This document shows positions 59,610-64,000 of a DNA stretch of 64,000 nt, piece by piece. The position numbers and the translations under genes were made by a program. The notes below the pieces were generated by a model that worked only from the letters and a program-made list of their open reading frames with translations, ran no database searches and was not told the origin of the DNA. Origin of the DNA: Dicaeum eximium (lineage: Eukaryota; Chordata; Aves; Passeriformes; Dicaeidae); NCBI GenBank assembly GCA_013396995.1, contig VWZP01002424.1, positions 1 through 64,000 of the forward strand. The letters are read 5' to 3'. Position 1 is the stretch's first letter, and each line of letters starts with the position of its first letter.

Positions 59610-61001
59610 GGTGTTTGCTAACCCAGTCCTAATCTTCAAGAAGGATGACCCTGCAAACTACAAGTCTCTCAGTCTCACTTCATTGACTGGTAAAATTCTG
59701 GAGATTATTTTTCTGGGAGTTAACGAAAAACAACTGCAAGACAGAGCCATCCTTGGTCACAACCAGTAATGGGTTCACGAGGGGACACTCCTGCTTGCCA
59801 TATCTGATTTCTCTTTATTACAAGGTTACCCACTGAGCTGACCACGGGAAGCCACTTGTTGTAATATTTCTGGATTTCAGTAAAGCCTTTGATATTGACT
59901 CTCAGGACCCTTCTGGACAAAATGTTCAGCATATAGCTGGACAAACACACCAGCAGCAGTGTGAGCAGCTGGCTCATGGGTCGGGCTTAACAGGTTACAG
60001 TGACTGGGGTGACAGCAGACTGGTGAGCTGTCACTAGTGGGGTTCCACAGGGCTCCATCCTCAGCTCTTTGCCCTTCAACATCTTCATAAATTACTTGAA
60101 TGCAGGACTTGAAGGTACACTAAGTTTAACAATGATGCTAAATTGGGAGGAACTGTTGACTCCCGTGAAGGCAGAGAGGCCCTGGAAGAGGGGGCCTCAG
60201 CAAATTAGAGGGCTGAGTAATCAGCAACCATAAGAAGTTCAATGAAGAGAAATGCCAAATTCTGCACCTGGGATGGGGCAACCCTGGATGTATGGACAGA
60301 GTGGGGAACAAGACACTGGAGAGCAGCACCACTGAAAGGGACCTGAGGGTCCTGATCGTTGGAAAGCTGAACATGTCAGAGTATCTCCTGTCCTGGCAGC
60401 CAGGAGAGCCAACCATGTCCTGGGTACATCAGGCAGAGCATCCACCAGCTGGGCAAGGGAGGGGATTGTCCCACTCTGCTCTGCAATGCTGCACCCTCAC
60501 CTCGAGTCCTGTGTGCAGTTTTGGGTGCCATAATATAAGAAAGATACAAAGCTATTAGAGAGCATCCAAAGAAGGGCTACAAAGATGATGAAGGGCCTTG
60601 AGGGGAAGCCGTATGAAGAGCAGCTGAGATCACCTGGCTTGCTCACTGTGGAGAAGACAGAGGACGACCTCATAGTGGTTTACAATTTCTTCATGAGGGG
60701 ATGTGGAGGGACAGGAGCTGTGGTGACCAGTGACAGGACCCAAGGGAACAGCATGAAGCTCTGTCAGAGAAGATTATGTTGGATATTAGAATAAGGCTCT
60801 TTACCCAGAGGGTGGTTGGGCACTGGAACAGGCTCCCCAGGGAAGTGGTCACAGCACCAATCCTGTTTGAGTTCCAAAGTGATTGGACAACACTCTCAGG
60901 AACACAGTGTGATTCTTTGGGCTGTGCTGTGCAGGGACAGGAGTTGGACTTGGGTCAATCTTGTGGGTCTCTTCCAACTCAGGATATTCTATGATTATAA
61001 C
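59610..61001 (+). mobile_element. CR1 LINE, 1.4-kb 5'-truncated copy
   Basis: The left part translates in pieces to the CR1 reverse transcriptase (a PVLIFKKDDPANYKSLSLTS-like block near 59620-59680). It is followed by the ORF2 tail and 3' UTR (CCAGAGGGTGGTTGGGCACT near 60804), ending ATTCTATGATTATA. Several stops and frameshifts make it inactive. Antisense to GOLGA4. Confidence 0.9.
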
Positions 61002-61739
61002 TTACACAAATCCAGATGGTTTTTTGCTGTATAGATCTAGTCCAACTGAATCAGAGTATGCTAGAAACCATCTTGGACCTGGATTTTTTCAAGAGAAGTG
61101 AAACACTGAAGCATATCAAACAAAATATGGGTAAATTCACCTAAGAGCAGTGTAACTCTTAACTTTTAATCAAGCTGTATCCTGACAATTATATGCAGGC
61201 TGCAAAATCTAAGGTGTACATAGAACTAAAATCTAAATCACAATCACCCTTGTATATATATCTCCTACATGATCCCACCCACAGCTTCTACTCTGGATAC
61301 GCCGATAAACATAGCTAAACATTAATGTGGCAGAGGAATGATAAAAGGGTTTCAAAAAGGCCTGACATGGAGCAAATGTGAGGTATATATGAGAAATAAC
61401 ACAGAACAAAGAGAAATCCAGATAGTTAAGGACACCAGAGAACTGGACAGTTACCCATATGCAGACAAAACAAAACAAGCCATACAAGAAGTATGGATTT
61501 GGAAACTGCTTCACCTGGCTTGAACAAAATCTGCATTCTGCTTCAGAACCCTATCCTCTAGCAGAGGATTTGTTCCTAGTGGATTAACAGTTTTTATGGG
61601 TTTTAAACTGAAGCACTTCTACACTGTATTCTTGGCTCCACTACCTGTTCCTGTTTTTTCTCTTAACAGGAAAAGTTAGTAATATGATAATCCAAATTCT
61701 AAAATTATCTTCTGCTTTATAATTTACAAAGCATCTGCT

Positions 61740-61984
61740 GTGCTACAATAGGACTGACAACAGAGGAAGACAAACACTTTACCAAGACTTCACAAATAGA
61801 GTGATTGGGCACTGGAATGGGCTGCCAAGGGAGCTGGTGGTGTTACCATCTCTGGAGATACTTAAGAAAAGACTGGATGTGGCACTTAGTGCCATTACTA
61901 GTTGGCAAGGTAGTGTTAGGTCATAGGTTGGACTCAATGATCTCAGAGGTCTCTTCCAACCTACTTAATTCTGTGATTCTGTGA
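61740..61984 (+). mobile_element. CR1 LINE 3' end
   Basis: GGGCACTGGAATGGGCTGCC near 61806 and CTCTTCCAACCTACTTAATTCTGTGATTCTGTGA at the end are CR1 3'-UTR signatures. The closest match inside the window is the inverted fragment at 4587-4955, which suggests the same subfamily. Confidence 0.85.
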
Positions 61985-64000
61985 CTTACAAACTAAATAC
62001 ACTTCTTTCAAAAATCACATATTCTGATACACTTAAAGAAGGGTTAAAGGAAACTATGGAGGGTCTGTGCATGTAATTTCTAAGTATAATTTAATATTTA
62101 ACATCTGTTTTGAAACACAAGATTAAGTAGATTTATTAAATTTAATAAGGTTTTTATGAATATAAAACCCATGGATGCTGTTCCTTTCTACGAAGCTGCT
62201 TTAAAAAAGCTGCAATTTAAGGACCTATAAAGATCCTTAAAAACGTAATTTCAAAACTAAACTAGTGCTGCCACTTTTAAAAGTTTTCTACTCATTATGC
62301 AGGCATCTTTGTAAACAATCTACGGGAACAAAAGAAGAACCCAAATTTGGGGTTACACTTTCTATTAACATAAATAATAAAAGGGATACACTAGTAATCT
62401 TTCATATAAAAAATGGACCACCATAGGTATCTGGCTGTTGGAAGTCTACATCACTGTGCTCTAGGGCAAAGGATGGTATTTGCATAGCCACACACTGAAT
62501 GGTAAGCATGAATGGAAGTTGCTATATATAAGTATACATCCAAGAGGCTCTGAAAAGCTTAAAAGCCCTAGACTTTCATAAGCCTGAAGAGTGTTTTCAG
62601 CAGAACCAGACTCACAGAGCACAAGCAGCCATTTTGAAAGTCTTAAAACCAGCAGTTACATCAGGGTTTCTGGAGACCAATGGAAGTTTTTCCTCCACAA
62701 ACTCATAGAACATAACATCCATAACTCTATCCAAAGACAGCTATACGTACAGTCTCTAATAAAAATGTTGCTTTTTACTATGTATAAATAAGAGCTCAGT
62801 TTCAACTAGAGCACATTAGGGTGCTCCAGTAACATTGGTGCCACCTTACTTCCCTATTTCTGAAATGCAAAATCATTCTTATTTCTCAAAGGCATAAATA
62901 GATCAGCAAGCCTGAGAAGTGAAAGCTTAAATGTCTGTATTTAAAAACATTTTACTGTTTTTAATAGTAATACTTTCTCAAGTACTCCAAAACTGAGTAA
63001 TTATGAAGGAAGAAAGGAAAGAGAGCTTAATGTTTTCTTCCCTTATTTTCCTTTATTTTTTCTTTAAAAAAAAAAAAGTGTCCAAGAATATTTTGAACTG
63101 CTTCTTCATGTAACAAAACCTTTGCAGCTTAGTTAGTAAAGAGCTTATACTAACTTCATCTACGCCAAAAAAATCCACAGTTACAGTCACTTCTCTATGT
63201 CGTTCACTCTCAGATCCCACATACAGTTAAAATACTGTTTTGTTTTAGCAGAATTAATATGCATTTATGTGTGTTGGTGAAACTTTCCTCTCCTGTATTT
63301 TTCTTGTACCTAGGTTTTGTAAACATATATAATGTGGATCTTCCTTTAATGTATTTTTTTAATCAGTCATCCTATTCTCTATAAACTTTCCCATCGTCTT
63401 CTCCCCCTCCAAATGCTTATTGTGAGTACTGCTCTAGAATTTTCAAAAAGTTAAAAAAACAAAATGAGTTTTACAGGTTAACATATTATTAATACCCACT
63501 GGTAACACATTAACAATAACTGTTTCATTACTGTAGTCTTGCATATAAATATGTGAGCCAGTAAATATGCCACTAAAGTACATACTAAAAGATCATATAA
63601 AGAAAACATTGGAACACTCACACAAACAGGTTATTAAATTAATTCTTTTTGAGATAATTCTGTTGTATAGTGAAAACTAAAAAGCTTACTTAAATTTGCC
63701 GTAAATCTTTAAGTAACAATTGCTGGACCTGGAATATGGCCAGAATACACTTTCCAGGGACCACCATTTTAATCACTGTTTCTGTCCAATCTTGCTTAGC
63801 CTGAGAGAGACAAGTCCAGTACAATATGGTGTGGTGTGCTATGCCCTGCTTATTAAATTTTAATCCTGCTACAGCTTTCAGTGACTGGTGATTTCAAACC
63901 ATGAGCAGGAAAAAAGCACTTACAAAGTAATCATGAAGTATCACAATGAGCTGGGATTCTAAAAATTACTGTGCTTTAAACCACTTATGGACTCAGGAAT

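Larger units (their letters stand above)
58879..64000 (-). other. GOLGA4: 5'-most visible GOLGA4 intron (continues beyond window)
   Basis: It contains two CR1 copies in plus orientation. I searched for the expected upstream coding exons (start methionine and basic/Ser-rich N-terminus) and did not find them, so they should lie beyond 64000. From 61990 to 64000 the sequence is AT-rich with an A run near 63066 and nothing else recognised. Confidence 0.75.

Overview
The window is vertebrate nuclear DNA from a bird, most likely a songbird (passerine). It contains CR1 LINE fragments, several avian-type retroviral LTRs, and one composite SINE with a tRNA-Ile-like head and a CR1 tail, which is the architecture described for TguSINE1 of zebra finch. 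Base composition is AT-rich, and two assembly gaps plus two isolated N bases show that this is a draft assembly.

One protein-coding gene fills most of the window: GOLGA4 (golgin-245/p230), on the minus strand. I could place 22 consecutive exons, from 58813-58878 down to the terminal exon whose stop codon is at 9685-9687. Splice phases agree at every junction. The visible coding sequence sums to 6,432 nt, which is 2,143 residues plus a stop, with no frameshift or premature stop. The first coding exons (N-terminal amphipathic segment and start codon) lie beyond base 64000. Residue numbers in the entries count from the first visible residue. The product is a very long coiled-coil trans-Golgi tether ending in a GRIP domain. 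One exon (30099-34174) carries 63% of the visible coding sequence, while another (18854-18874) is only 21 nt.

Layout from left to right: 1-180 is a CpG-rich edge, probably the promoter side of the next gene. By human synteny this would be ITGA9, but that is inference. 181-8980 is intergenic DNA with CR1 and LTR pieces and a short cluster of CRE/NF-kB/ISRE-like motifs at 2161-2230. 8985-9705 is the GOLGA4 terminal exon and 3' UTR. 9706-58812 holds the remaining exons and introns. 58879-64000 is the 5'-most visible intron, carrying two CR1 copies.

Intronic repeats are numerous. All five intronic LTRs that I can orient confidently are antisense to GOLGA4, so their poly(A) signals are not presented to the GOLGA4 transcript. 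CR1 pieces lie in both orientations. One locus (20455-22945) is a CR1 invaded by a 1.08-kb LTR. I found no other protein-coding gene, no CRISPR array, no independent tRNA or rRNA gene, and no convincing new multi-gene system.
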